Shown here in pieces: positions 12,014 through 24,779 of a stretch of DNA of 64,000 nucleotides (position 1 is its first letter; each line of letters begins with the position of its first letter). The notes beneath the pieces were generated by a model that saw only the letters and a program-made list of their open reading frames with translations, was not told the origin of the DNA and made no database searches. The stretch spans positions 149,022,257 through 149,086,256 of the forward strand of contig OY987298.1 in assembly GCA_963920635.1 (NCBI GenBank). Direction: 5' to 3'. This DNA is from Pseudeuparius sepicola (taxonomy: Eukaryota > Arthropoda > Insecta > Coleoptera > Anthribidae). The translations under genes were made by a program, and so were the position numbers.

Positions 12014-12837
12014 TAGGAAAGGATGACTAAATATGAGGATTTGAAGCTGTATATTATGCACGAACACCGTGCCGTAAAGCTCCGTGCCTCGGTACGCCTC
12101 GCCATTTTTTAATCTGTGGCCTCGACCGAGAACCGAGAGCGTGAACGAGGCTTTGGCATGAGCCTGACAGTGTGACGTTGCAGGGGAGGGGAGGGGGTGA
12201 CTGCAGGCCTTCTATCCCGTGTGCCTCGGATTAATGCCCTTCTATTTATTTTATCATAGGTTCATATCCCATACAATGCATTTTCTTTTTTTCTAATTAT
12301 CAAAAAAAATACAGATTTTATTGTTTACTATTTTATTACCATAGGAAATATACTATAAATAAATGATGCTTTCATAAGCAAGTGCCTTTACCTGTTGGGC
12401 TATATATATTTCTGAAGATTATTTTCATGAAGTCGCTCATATATTATGGTGCACAAATAAAACTAGTAGTTTTTAATTAATTTCTGCTTATTTCTGTTAC
12501 GGTGTATACCTCTTTAAAATATTATTTTAGAGATTTTTCCCATTTCGAAAAATAAAAAATCCGAGTTGGTGTGAAAAATTTTAAAACCCTAGGTCTACTT
12601 TGATTTTTCAGTTTTATTTTTTTTTTAGCAGAAAAAAGTCAAGGTATGTTTAACATACAGAAAGGGCTCTTTACTGGTGTGAGAAATTAGTTTTTTCAAA
12701 ATTAATATGGCAAACATGATTTTTTGAAATTAAAATTATGCCACAAAATAGTTTCTAAGCAAGCAAGGCTGAACCCGGCATATACAAATTTCAACTAATT
12801 TTTTTGCCTTTTACAAGAGTTGCTTCATCTGTATACA
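12014..12837. other. Spacer with GC-rich patch and duplicated flank
   Basis: A GC-rich patch at about 12055-12240 has no recognised coding content. About 12540-12835 resembles DNA downstream of ZnF exon e (19280-19460) and of the array (28440-28760), so it is the downstream flank of ZnF exon d. That flank is now split from exon d by the inserted element at 12840-15306. Confidence 0.45.
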
Positions 12838-12839
12838 TA

Positions 12840-15306
12840 CAAGGTTAACTATCACTTAGTACAAAAAATTTTATGGCAGATAAAGAAAAATGAGACTTTG
12901 CTTCTTAAGCACAAAAATTTTTTTTTCAAATTGTTTAAAACCCCTCGTAAAACTCCGCCTATGGAGGCCCACGAGACGTGTCTTAAAATTTTTGCCTATG
13001 TCAATGGGAGTTACAGCGAGGCCAACGATAAAGACAGGCCACGGCGCTAACGCATAATCGCGTAGTCTCGTGACCAACTTAGTGCTATATAATGAAAGGC
13101 ATTTTTGGCAATTGGCAATTTGGCAAGTTTTCTTTCATCTACTACATTATTGGTTTTGTGCATCCAAGCTTTCTCTAATTGTTTTTTCAAAAATTTCAAC
13201 CTGCCTCAGCTGTTTTAGGCTGAGAGTTAAACGGCACTGCACTCACAATATTTTGGCACTTCTCAAAAATTGTTGGGACATCACCTTCCTTTAGCTTAGG
13301 TGATATTCTCTATAGGTATTTTCCTCCCACAACACATTTGTCCACTTTAATTGTTTCACTTTTTTGAAAATGTGTTAGCCACACATACTTAAGGGTTTTT
13401 TAGAAATTAAATCGCAGTTGGAATTTGACGAATCCATTTTTGGCGGAAATTATCATCCCGAGGCAAAACAAATGTTTGTTATGGCGACACTTTCTTCCTG
13501 GCTTTTGTAATATGTATAAATATAATATAAACAGACCCAATATTTGGTATTTAGGTTATTTTTTACGAAATAAAAATGAAAACTAACCTCAGTATAGGTA
13601 TACTGCAAATATTGACGAGGTCTCAGTTGTTCGGCAGCGTGAAAGACCGAATAGATAAACCGTATCGGAGCGTGGGTCGACAACGAAAATCAACGGTTAC
13701 AACACTGATTTATTTCGCACCGGGTGAATGGTGAATACAATAAATACACAAACCCGAACGTGGTCAACGGGAACGGCTTCCAGCCACCCGGACCGTCTGA
13801 ACTCGCGGATCTCCCGTAAGCAGTTCACCTCTCTGTGAATCAGGCTCCACTGTCCAGTCCAATATGGTCCATGTCCATATTAGTCCATTCCGGAATTCCG
13901 GGCTCCCTATTCTGTGGTTCGGGGGAGAATTCCCCTTTACAGCGCTCACGCGTGGGTGCGAGCGGCACCAATACTCTTGGACGCCACGACTCCCACCCAG
14001 AGGCCATAATAACACCTGGGCGGTTCCCCTCCGACAGGACACACGTGCACTAGACTAGACTAGATTTTTGTGTGCCAGGGCCTGTCTTTATAGTAGGCCT
14101 TGGAGTTACAGGTAGTGAAATAGCGCGGCGTTGCCACGTCTATCGATTTATCCGAGGATTCACCACGAAATTACGATTTCCTTTTAAAAACGATTACTTT
14201 CTAAGGAACATGTAGAATGCCTATGAGACACCTACCTTACTGACATTTCCAGGATTGAATATTGCACCATTTTCTGTTTTCTTGCTTTTTTACATTAAAA
14301 GTCACACAACTACACAACACACCATTCATCACATTTTCTAAATCTGTTGGCGACCTCTTGTTTCCCTCCGCCATTCCTTTTGTTTGAAGCGAGGTACTCA
14401 GCCTGACGATCACGGAGGAGGATCCCCTTCGCCAGAAAAACTCCGAAGGGCAACCAAAAAAACACAACTACACTAGCACACATTGCACATGCAAAGCACT
14501 ACAGGAACTGTTCAAAGAGGCCGCCGTTCACCTCGATGCACAAATTCACTCGGTTAATTAAATTAAATTAAAACTTTCATAGCGACAGTATTCCAATAAG
14601 TTGTATGGGTAGTGCTGATGTTGAAATTTAGGTGAACGCACTGGGAAACCTATTTGATTTAGTTTAGGGGATAGGGGAATACTTCCCATTTGCGGGTTGG
14701 TCAACATCGCGTCCTGACTTTTGCGGGAGAGCCAAGAGGGGAGGACTGTAGTAATGGAGTAAGCTAAAGGGGCTAAAGAGGCGGAGAAAAGGGAAGTTGG
14801 AGTGTAGTGAGAAGCCTCGAGCATCGCCCGAGGCAGGAGAAGAAAAATTGTGGAGAATTTGGAGACGCCCTGTGTCCCGGATACAGGAAATCAAGAGGTG
14901 TTGCCAGGGCGGACCGACCGAGCCCAGGCGACCGGTACTCGGCGCCAAGCCAAAAGTCTCGGAGCGTTGTGTACGAGGGAGCGGCACGATTAGTGAACAT
15001 CTAAGCGAGGGAATCAAGTGCACCAAAGTTGTTGATGCATGGTGGGTAAGTGCATACAGAGATAAAAAGGTATTTTCATCCTTCCGAAAAACAACGGCAA
15101 CCCCACGGAAATAACTTCAAGCTGACAGTACGTTCCGAAGCCATATTGGATGACTTAATTAGAGGCGGTGATTTACAGGGAAAATAGGGGTTTTTACCCT
15201 TTTTTTTAAAGATCGTAAAAAAAAATCTAAAAATATGTTTCTATGTTTTCTGAAGCCTCCCTGCGCACATGGTAAAATTTTTTGTACTAAGTGATAGTTA
15301 ACCCTG
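12840..15306. mobile_element. 2.5-kb insertion with 35-bp terminal inverted repeats and TA flanks
   Basis: The left end reads CAAGGTTAACTATCACTTAG and the right end is its complement with few mismatches over about 35 bases. Both sides carry TA. The flanking sequences (ATACATAC on the left, CATAAGTGAC on the right) are continuous in related copies near 19450 and 28755, which shows the insertion. Inside are GC-rich blocks at 13600-14090 and 14680-15060. A minus-strand frame begins with ATG at 14372-14374 (MAEGNKRSPTDLENV) and reaches a GTAAGG donor near 14231. A plus-strand donor-like GTAAGT is near 15046. No transposase was recognised. It may be a DNA transposon with spliced genes, or a nest of several insertions. 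Confidence 0.5.
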
Positions 15307-15445
15307 TATACAACATAAGTGACAATTCAAAAAAAAATTTTAGATATTACCATTCTTGTCTTGTGATAATATCATTATATCTTATTGTGATATGTTACAA
15401 TACTAATTCAGAAACAAACATCCTGCCTCTGTATCAGACACAACT

Positions 15446-16771
15446 TCACATTTTGTCTTCTTCGATGTTGCTTTTACGGGAACCATTAGTTTGTTCTTCC
15501 ATGCTCTCCTTTGGACCCGGAGCCTTGTAGCTGTTAGCACCATCATGGTCCTCATATTCATGGTCTCTCAGATAGGACCTTCTATTAGTTGTAAAAGAAC
15601 ATTTCTTGCAGGCAAAGGTACCTGCTGCTGCTGATTTTGCACGTGCTTGCGCAAGGTAGAAGAATGAAAAGTGTGATAAGCGCAAGACTCACATTTGAGA
15701 GGCTCTACATCTTTGACTTTGTGTTTATTATAGAGGTGTGCTCTGAACAATGGTAGGTAGGACGAAAAATACTCGCAAAATTGGCAACTAAATCTTGGTT
15801 TGATGGCATGCACAGTTTTTTCATGCTGGTTGACAGAGGTCTTGCAGAATGAACTGTACTCGCACTTGGGGCACTTGTGTGGTTTGCACGAGGAGTCACC
15901 GTGAACCTCAGCTTGATGTTTCCGCAAATTCCATCGCTTATAGCCTTTGAATGAACACTTTTTGCAACTGTGGGGAAAGCTCCTCTCATGTACCACTTTA
16001 ACGTGTTTATTCATAGTGGATTTAACAAAAGTACTAAACTGACATTGTGAACATGTTAAAGGTTCCTCATCCTTGACATCGTGTTCCTTATAGAGGTGTG
16101 CTGTGAGCGTTGGTTGGGACTTGCAAGAATACTCGCAGATTTTGCAACTAAACCTGGGTTTGACGGCATGTATTGCCCTTTCATGACTTTGGACACGGGT
16201 CTTACTGAATGAACTGTAGTCACATTTAGTGCACTTGTATGATGTATGCGAGGAGTCATTGTGAACCTTAGATTGGTGGTTTAGTAGAGTCCCACGATTA
16301 TTTGTTTTAAAAGAACACTTTTCGCAACTGAAGGCAAAGCACAACTCGTGCTGTCTTTTCACATGCAATTTCAAGTAGTTTCTGTCAAGACTACTATACT
16401 GACAGTGTGGACATTTTGAGGGTTCCACATTTTTTACATCATGTTTCTTGTAGAGGTGCATATCGAAAGGTAATTGGTAGTTGGAAGAATAGTCGCAAAA
16501 CTGGCAACTAAACTTGGGTTTAAGGGCATGAACCAATTTTTCATGTTTTTTGAGATATTTTTTGTCGAATGAACTGTAGTCACACTTAGGACACTTATCT
16601 GGTTTGCACGAGGTGTCACTGTGTACCTCGGCTCGGTGCTTTAATAAGGCCCATTCAGTATTTAGTTTGACTGAACACTGTTGGCAACTGAAGTTTTTCT
16701 TTTGTTTCAATCTCATACGTTCTTCATGCTTCTTATAGATGTGTAATTTGTACGATTGTTGATCCAGATCA
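15446..16771 (-). pseudogene. C2H2 zinc-finger terminal exon d, frameshifted at finger 12
   Basis: It starts at 16771 after TTTTTCAG with T, GAT CTG GAT in the family phase and is open for 401 codons to 15568. Relative to exon e it lacks about 40 residues at the start, including the cysteine half of the first finger (SDLDQQSYKLHIYKKH). Eleven complete fingers follow, from CQQCSVKLNTE to CQFCEYFSSYL. In finger 12, near 15620-15632, four bases are missing compared with exon e and the frame changes. The last finger (CKKCSFTTNRRSYLRDH) is readable in another frame ending at 15446. Further on, the tail has another indel and a Glu codon turned into TAG. It is probably a decaying paralogue of e; a protein with eleven fingers and an altered end is still possible. 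Confidence 0.75.
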
Positions 16772-18022
16772 CTGAAAAAGAAATCACAATTGTTAAATAG
16801 GAGCATTAAAAAAAAAAAAAAACAATTTATTGGTGATAAAAGTATAAAAACAATAAAAATTTTAAAAGCATATATAAAAGTTTGTGTTTTTTGGGACTAA
16901 TTATTTTGGCATCAATATGCTAGTTAGTTTTTCAGATTTGAATTCTTCAGTGCAGTAGATTATGAAGACACTATTTTCCCTTATTACATTCATCAAGGCA
17001 GCTGTAACCGTCATCAAACAAACCATACCATAAAAATAACTATTATAAGTACACTTGGGGGTAAACATACCCACCAGTAAGCCCCTTTAGCATCAAGCCG
17101 ATAGTACTACCAGACCCGAAATAACAATAAAGCCTCTATTTTAATTGGTTCCTTTTACAAACTACAATAAATTGAATACATTGAAATTTTAAATGGAATA
17201 CATTTATTGTAGTGTAGCGTATAAAGGCCAGATTAATCTAATAGGGGGAAGCAACTGTCGTAATACATTTCCGGCCTTTCCTAATAACCCATAATACCTT
17301 CTATATTTTACCGGTAAAATTTTATTTATGCTGCGGAACAGCCAATGCTAATATACAGATCGGCAAATTTAACGGAACTAGGCTAGTGCAAAAGCGAATT
17401 TTAAAGCCTAAAAAAAATAAAATTACCAACAGGCAAGTTCCAGCTGGAAAATTTCAAGTGGTTTCAAGCAAAATAAACCATCAACATATATAGGGTAATC
17501 TCGCGGGAGCCTTTAAAATCTGCTTCGGCACCAGACTAGTTCCTTTAAATTTGCCAATGTGTGTATTATTGTAAAATTGATAATCCTCATCAAGTTATAC
17601 TTTTTTCAGGTTATAACGTTCTGCCAAAAAAAAACTCATTAGAATCAGTTATGTTACGTTTTGACAGAACAGGCTTTGAAGGTTGTGACTACAATTTTTC
17701 CATCCCCTTTGTAGCTTTTATCTCACATTATTGTGGGATATCATCTATGGACAAAGATAAAGGAAGAACCTCGTTTTGGGAAAGGATCAAATTTATTTCA
17801 AAACCTCTTGGATAAAGGAAGGAAATTGGATAGGTACTGTTTGTAATGATTACCATATAGTTTTCAATTGTATGGATTTTTATTACGAGAAAAAACAATG
17901 AGTACGTGATATTTTCTACAAAATTAATTCATTGGTTTCAATTTTTAGAGGAGTTTTCTATTGTACTTGTCACGTGATTGTCACTCAACCATACTTATAT
18001 ACTCTAGTGCTTGATCCGTCTC
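16772..18022. other. Intron or spacer shared with exon e and the array locus
   Basis: About 16830-17110 is nearly the same as 21080-21350 and similar to 39980-40240, and about 17150-18000 resembles 40300-40760. Each lies directly upstream of a ZnF exon, so the exon and its 5' intron were duplicated together. No gene is seen. Confidence 0.6.
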
Positions 18023-18278
18023 ATGGTGGAAGGATTATACATTGTGTGCTTATTTTGGTTCAGTGTGTTTATATGGCCAAGGTGACGTCAGCGACTTAGG
18101 AAGAGTTTGGGTTTTCCTCGTTTTAGTTTTTTGTTGAATTTCTAATCGGATGTCACCGATGACACCTGCATGTCACCAATCATAAACCTATAGCAACCTA
18201 TACAGGTACGTAGCAAATATAGCCACTTATCATACACATGACGTCAGCTTGGGCACACCATAATAATCCTTCCACCAT
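18023..18278. mobile_element. 256-bp MITE
   Basis: Terminal inverted repeats ATGGTGGAAGGATTAT at the left and its complement at the right. A TGATCC sequence occurs near both ends, a possible target duplication. It interrupts the duplicated intron sequence that is continuous near 40750. No coding content. Confidence 0.65.
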
Positions 18279-18308
18279 GATCCTTCTGAAATGAAAAATG
18301 ATAATTAT

Positions 18309-18936
18309 AACACATCTACAGAATAACATTTGGAATGACTCATTTGAAATTTTTAGTTTTTAGAAACACTGAAAATATAAAAATAAGGGCATTAGAAATT
18401 GATGAATGTGTTTTTAACATGCTAATTAAAGAAAAACATAAAATTAATTGATGTAAGTTTTTTAGCAACCTTCTGTTATAAATATTGTTACTTTTGGAGT
18501 AGCCATATAGACGTATTTTGGCACGTACATCTTGAAAATCACAACAAAATTGGGACTCAGGCCCAGTTTACAAAATATGAGGTGTTGCAGGATCGATTCT
18601 TCGACAGGTGTCAAAGACTTATAACATATCTACAGAATAACATTTGGAATGACTCATTTGAAATTTTTAGTTTTTAGAAACACTGAAAATATAAAAATAA
18701 GGGCATTAGAAATTGATGAATGTGTTTTTAACATGCTAATTAAAGAAAAACATAAAATTAATTGATGTAAGTTTTTTAGCAACCTTCTGTTATAAATATT
18801 GTTACTTTTGGAGTAGCCATATAGACGTATTTTGGCACGTACATCTTGAAAATCACAGCAAAATTGGGGCTCAGGCCCAGTTCACAAAACATGAGGTGTT
18901 GCAGGATCGATTCTTTGACAGGTGTCAAAGACTAAT
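18309..18936. repeat. Tandem duplication, 314-bp period, two copies
   Basis: Two adjacent, nearly identical copies (18309-18622 and 18623-18936), each ending in GGATCGATTCTT and a GACAGGTGTCAAAGACT hairpin. Related single copies lie near 21440-21590 and 43120-43310. Non-coding spacer. Confidence 0.85.
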
Positions 18937-19531
18937 TTGCACCATATTTTTATTTTCGGCAAAAATTGGCATCTTTGCCAACTGCCACAAGAAGTATGGC
19001 CCCATTTCTTTTTCGGCAATGGGTGCTACTGTATACCAAACACCTCTATATTTTTTAATACCGCTTGATGATCATCATCATCATTTGATATTTTTCTATA
19101 TAAGGTATGCCCACAAAGGTTTAATTTACAAAGCAATGGACATCAAACGTGAAAAATTGAATGCTTCAAGGTAGAATATCTTCCAAATGGCCGGCCAAAT
19201 ATAATATCTACAGGGCGTTTTTTGCCTTTTCTCAATTTTTTTGGAAAAATGAACTTTCTGTAGCTTTCACGTCAAAATGTAATTAAGAAAACTTGTTCTT
19301 GGAAAAACTGAGGTGTGAAAAACTTAAAAACCCTAGATCTACTTTGATTTTTTTGCGTTTTAATTTTTTTAACAGAATAAAGTCAAAGAGGCCTAGGCTT
19401 TTGATATAATTTTTTTTTTATTTTACAAGAGTTGCTTCATCACACACTGTATACATACAATATAATAAGTGACCCTTTCAACATATATTTTTTTAGATAT
19501 TTCTAATTACCATTCTTGTCTTGTGGTAATC
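18937..19531. other. Downstream flank of exon e, with candidate poly(A) signal
   Basis: The flank is similar to 28180-28760 and 12540-12840. On the minus strand AATAAA lies at 19417-19422, about 110 bases beyond the stop codon of exon e. No other gene is seen. Confidence 0.5.
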
Positions 19532-21029
19532 TTATATATCGGATAAGTTACAATACTCATTCAGAATCAAACATTCTTCCTCTGTATCAGACACAACTTC
19601 ACATTTTGGCTTCTTAGATGTTGCTTTTAGACAAACCGCTAGTTTGTGTTCTTCCGTGTTCTCCTTTGAACCCGAAGACTTGTCGCTGTTAGCATTTTCA
19701 TGCTTCTCATCATCATGGTCTCTCAGGTAGGACCTCCTATTAGTTGCAAAAGAACATTTCGTGCAGGCAAAGGTACCCTGCTGCCCATGCTGATTTTGCA
19801 CGTGCTTGCTCAAGGTAGAAGAATAAAAAGTGTGATAAGCACAATATGCACATTTGAAAGGCTCTTTAATTTTGTGTTTATTATAGAGGTGTGCTTTGAG
19901 TGATTTTCGGTAGGACGAAAAATACTCGCAAAATTCACAACTAAATCTTGGTTTGATGGCATGAACAGTTTTTTCATGCTGGTTGACAGAGGTCTTGCAG
20001 AATGAACTGTAGTCACATTTAGGGCACTTGTGTGGTTTGCACGAGGAGTCACCGTGAACCTCAGCTTGATGTTTTTGCAAATTCCATCGCTTATAACCTT
20101 TGAATGAACACTTTTCGCAACTGTGGGGAAAAATTCGCTCATGTACCACCTTAACATGTGTATTCATAGTGGATTTAACAAAAGTACTAAACTGACATTG
20201 CGGACATGTTAAAGGTTCCTCATCCTTGACATCGTGTTCCTTATAGAGGTGTGCTGTGAGTGTTGGTTGGGACTTGCAAGAATACTCGCAGATTTTGCAA
20301 CTAAATCTGGGTTTGAGGGCATGTATTGTCCTTTCATGTCTTTGGATATGGTTCTTATTGAATGAACTGTAGTCGCATTTAGCACACTTGTATGGTGTAT
20401 TCGAGGAGTCATTGTGAACCTTAGATTGGTGGTTTAGCAGAGTCCCACGAATATTTGTTTTAAAAGAACACTTTTCACAACTGAAGACAAAGTACAACTC
20501 ATGCTGCGTTTTCACGTGCCATTTCAAGTTATTTCTGTCAAGACTACTATACTGACAGTGTGGACATTTTGAGGGTTCCACATTTTTAACATCATGTTTC
20601 TTGTAGAGGTGTATATCAAAAGATAATTGGTAATTGGAAGAATACTCGCAGAATTGGCAACTAAACTTGGGTTTAAGGGCGTGAACAATCTTTTCATGTT
20701 TTTTGAGATATTGCTTGCTGAATGAACTGTAGTCACACTTAGGGCACTCGTGTGGTTTGCACGAAGTGTCACTGTGTATCTCAGCTCGGTGCTTTAATAA
20801 GGCCCATTCAGTATTTACTTCGACTGAACACTGTCGGCAATTGAAGTTTTTCTTGTGTTTCAATCTCATTCGTTCTTCATGCTTCTTATAGAGGTGTAAT
20901 TTGTACGATTGGTGATCCTTGCAAAGACATTTGCAAAATTGGCAGTTCAACAGTCCTTTAGGAGCAACTCCCTCTTGGTATCGTGTTAATTCACACTTTT
21001 TGTCTGAACAGTCACCAGCATCCAGGTCA
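19532..21029 (-). CDS. Intact C2H2 zinc-finger terminal exon e, 14 fingers
   Basis: The exon starts at 21029 after TTTCTTTTTCAG with T, GAC CTG GAT and stays open for 499 codons to the stop at 19532. It has 14 C-x2-C-x12-H-x4-H fingers, first CQFCKCLCKDH, last CTKCSFATNRR. They follow the family quartet order: a FCEYS type with HLYKKH, a CPHC type with HVK, a CEKCSFK type with HQAEVH, and a CPKCDYSSF type with HEK. The linkers are type-specific (DVKDVEPLK, ERIFPHS, NDSSNTPYK, ALKPRF) rather than TGEKP. The basic tail ends with ECLILNEYCNLSDI. This is the best reference copy in the window. There is no suitable start codon near the exon start, so the N-terminus, perhaps a ZAD leader, must come from another exon. 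It is likely a nuclear DNA-binding protein; the target is unknown. Confidence 0.85.
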
Positions 21030-22281
21030 CTGAAAAAGAAAGCACTATTGTCAAATGGGAATATTTAAAAAAAATCAATATAATGGTGATAAAAGTATAA
21101 AAACAATAAAAATTGTAAAAGCATATATAAAAGTTTGTGTTTTTTTGGGACTAATTATTTTGGCATGAATATGCTAGTTAGTTTTTCAGATTTGAATTCT
21201 TCAGTGCAGTAGATTACGACACTATTTTCCCTTAATACATTCATCAAGGCAGCTGTAACAGTCATCAAACAAACCAGACCGAAAAAATAACTATTATAAG
21301 TACACCTGGGGTAAACATACCCACCAGTAAGCCGATAGTACCTACCAAACCCGAAATAACAAAATGAAAAATGGTAACTAGAATACAGAATAACATTTTT
21401 GTAAGTTTGTGATAAGCTTGGGGTTTGAGATATAGGTATTTTAATTTTTAGCAACCTTCTGTTATAAACTTTGTTACATTTGGAGTAGCAAAAGACCAAA
21501 ATCGAAAATCACAACAAAATTTGGGCTCATGCCCACTTTACAAAACACAGTGTTCCAGGATCGACTCAAAGATAGGTGTCAAATATTCTAGTCGAAATTT
21601 GAACTTTTGGGATTATCATTTTTGAAAATGGTGCCATTCGATTGCTTGTGAAAAGACCTTTAAAACAAAACCCCATATGTATGACTTTTAATTAAAAAAG
21701 TATAAGAGATAAGATAAAACCAAAATAAAAAATATAATATAAATATAAAATATGTCATATCATTTCCAGTTACAGATTTAGAAGACCCAACGCATAGGTA
21801 CATGTAGGATGTAGGTTAGTTAGGTTAGTAGTCAATAATATTGTTAAAATAAAATAAAAATAATTCTTCGTAGATATTTTGATTTTATTTTGTTCATGAT
21901 TATAACAAAAACATGTGAGTAGTACCTATCAAGGATAACAACAGTTTAAGAACATATAATATATATTAAGATTCAAAACAAAACAAAACAAGTTACTTCA
22001 CATCTTTTCTTGAAGTAGGTAATTCCAGACTATTGAATTTTGTTTGACTGTTTCGCAAAGTAGGTACCTACCTACTAAAACTAGGAAACACACGCAGTTC
22101 ACGTTCTCAATATTCTAGGTTAGAGTAGTGTTATAGGTTAGGAAAGGAAGGATTTTTTTTATAAATGACCATAAATGCTCATTAGTGGCCAAAAATTCTT
22201 ATTAATTCTCTAACTGACCACATTGATATAAATGCTCGGAAATTATCCGATCAAACTAACTTACCTGTGTAGTTCGATCGA
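21030..22281. other. Intron or spacer upstream of exon e
   Basis: About 21080-21350 matches the region upstream of exon d. About 21440-21590 matches the 314-bp repeat family. The rest is AT-rich with no gene. The DIRS-like element begins immediately after. Confidence 0.5.
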
Positions 22282-22867
22282 AATTATATTTCGACATCCA
22301 GTCCGAAGACATCCATTTATTTACCACGTAGATGTTCAGAGATATTATTAACGGAAGATTGAATAAGTAAACCAGACAAGTTGCTTACTACACTTGTATG
22401 GCCCGCACGCCTTACTTATAAGCCTGCCGCGGTTTCCGCGCGGCGACAACTTACCACCCTTCAAGTCGGTGGCGCCCTACAAGCTAGTACCTATCGTACC
22501 GAGTATCGTAGACTTGATGGTTCGAGAATTGTCCTTAGAAATTACCTATCCTTACTGATATAAGGGTAGTCCAACCAGCTATCTCACGAATACCATCTCC
22601 AAGCCGCTGAGGTCTATGCGTGGCGGGTTGAATGGGCTTTTTAAAAGCGGACTCCTCCTAACACTTCCAATGTATCTTTAGTCCATCGCAAAAGTGTCTG
22701 CTTGCTAGCCACTCTTTGAGGTCGTCTGTGTGATATAAACAGATAGTCCGATCTGGAGCCTCTCATGTCTTATGTAGAGGATATTATGTAATCGTCGACC
22801 GCAGTTGCAAAGTCGAGAATATCTGAAAATAAACTTTGAGCAATAGAGCACAAAACCCTGGGAAAAT

Positions 22868-23655
22868 TTTCTACACCTTTTCCAATTGTAATTCAGAAAA
22901 ACACAGATGTATTTCAGAAAATCTCAATTGTAATTCAGATTTTCCATAAGTAATTCAGAAAATCTCATTTGTAATTCAGATTTTTCAAATGTAATTCAGA
23001 AAACCCCATTTGTAGTTCAGATTTTTCAAATGTAATTCAGAAAACCTCACTTGTAATTCAGATTTTCCATATGTAATTCAGAAAATTTAATTTGTAATTA
23101 AGAAAATCCCACTTGTAATTCAGATAACAGTTGTAAACCTGATTTTTTGATAATAGGTTTAAATAACAATAACCCCACAAACTCGATATTATAATAATTT
23201 TTATAGCAACTAAAAAATTGTAAAGTGTTTTTCAATTTTAAATCTCAAATAATTGAAATAAACCCCAGCAAACTTATGTACAGATACTTTCTGAATTACA
23301 AATGGAAGAGGTGTAATACACCTATGTACAGGGTTTCCACATCATCTGTGAACATAAGGATGTTTATTTATATTGTTTTATGCATTTTAAACCGAATTTT
23401 CTGAATTTCAATTGAGGTTTTCTGAATTACATTTGAAAAATCTGAATTTAAATTGAGGTTTTCTGAATTACATTTGAAAAATCTAAATTTCAATTGGAAT
23501 TTTCTGAATTACATTTGAAAAATCTGAATTTCAATTGGGATTTTCTGAATTGCATATGGAAAATCTGAATTTCAATTGAGGTTTTCTTAATTACATTTGA
23601 AAAATCTGAATTAGAACTGATATTTTCTGAATTACAATTGGAAAAGGTGTAGAAA
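22868..23655. mobile_element. Foldback element with arms made of short tandem repeats
   Basis: The ends TTTCTACACCTTTTCCAATT and its complement are exact inverted repeats. Each arm is built from about eight degenerate 20-30 base units around TAATTCAGAAAA with TTTCAAATG (complement in the right arm). The middle (about 23140-23390) is unique AT-rich DNA. This is the FB-type architecture, and it is inserted in the DIRS-like element. Confidence 0.75.
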
Positions 23656-24779
23656 TGAGGATCTTCTGTGGATCCCGCGTAAAGCTATGGATCGTTACGA
23701 TCTGGCCTTGGAAATTCCCTTAAGGAATCGTTTAAGTACTTACTACCGGTCAGCTGGCCAAGTCACCTCGCCAAATCAGCTATAAAACCGAACAATGTGA
23801 ATTGAAGGACCCATATGTGACATGTGCTGATGTGTCTTCCAAAGGATATATTGCCCTTTGCGTGTGAAAGGGCAAAGCATATAATATGAGGATCCATTCT
23901 GGTTAGCGGTTCCTGCCGGCAAGGACCATGGAATGGTCTTAATGTCACTCTCCGAAACTAGCTTCTATTTAAAAGCTTCCCCGGTAGCTTGGTGGCTACC
24001 AGGGTAAGCTGAGGATGAAACATTTCGGTCAGGAAGAAAATATATTGCCCGTCAGGCATTATAATTTGGAGTACAAGGAAACCACGACGATCCCTTCAGC
24101 TTATTCATTCACGAGATTCTGGAGAGAGTGCAAAATCAGGAAGAAATAAGAAAACATAAACGTAGGAGCCAGGATATGTATAATAACAAACGGGTTTGTT
24201 ACAAAAACAGAAATGTTAATTAATCACTCAGTATGATAATCACACCATTGCCAAATCTGTTTAGATACATTGAACGCTGCCTATTTTGTTGATGTACGAT
24301 AGCACTGTGATATTATCGCATCTCGGCAGTATACAAAATTTTTTAAGGTCGTGGGCATTAAAAATGGCTAAAAATTCGAGTTCGTGGTATTAATATGGAA
24401 AAGGTTCCCTTCCTTTTCCCACCACCCCCGAATGGTATTCGTGATACATGCAACAAGCACCCCACACCGTGTTGGAAAGAATTTCTAGCGTAAATTCGTC
24501 CTGCTTTATATCATTACAGTTAGCCTCGATGTTATCTGATGATCAGCGCAGATCAGGCTTGAGTCTATCCGGTAAGGATATGTGAGCCTTATAAATCTTG
24601 CATTACTTTTCGAGGCTAAAAATTTCTGTCACTCTGAGGTCTATACATCCAGCCGTATTTGATGGCTGGGCAAGTCGACACCATCTGGGTTTACCTAAAA
24701 AACGGGTGAACTAGTTTTTGTTATTAATATTATTATTATTGCCTTCTTTTAATCAGATGAAAAATTCTTAATTTCACTG

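Noticed and set aside
13600..14090. Solo LTR inside the 12.8-15.3 kb element
   Set aside because: It is GC-rich and LTR-like in feel, but no matching termini or target duplication could be defined.
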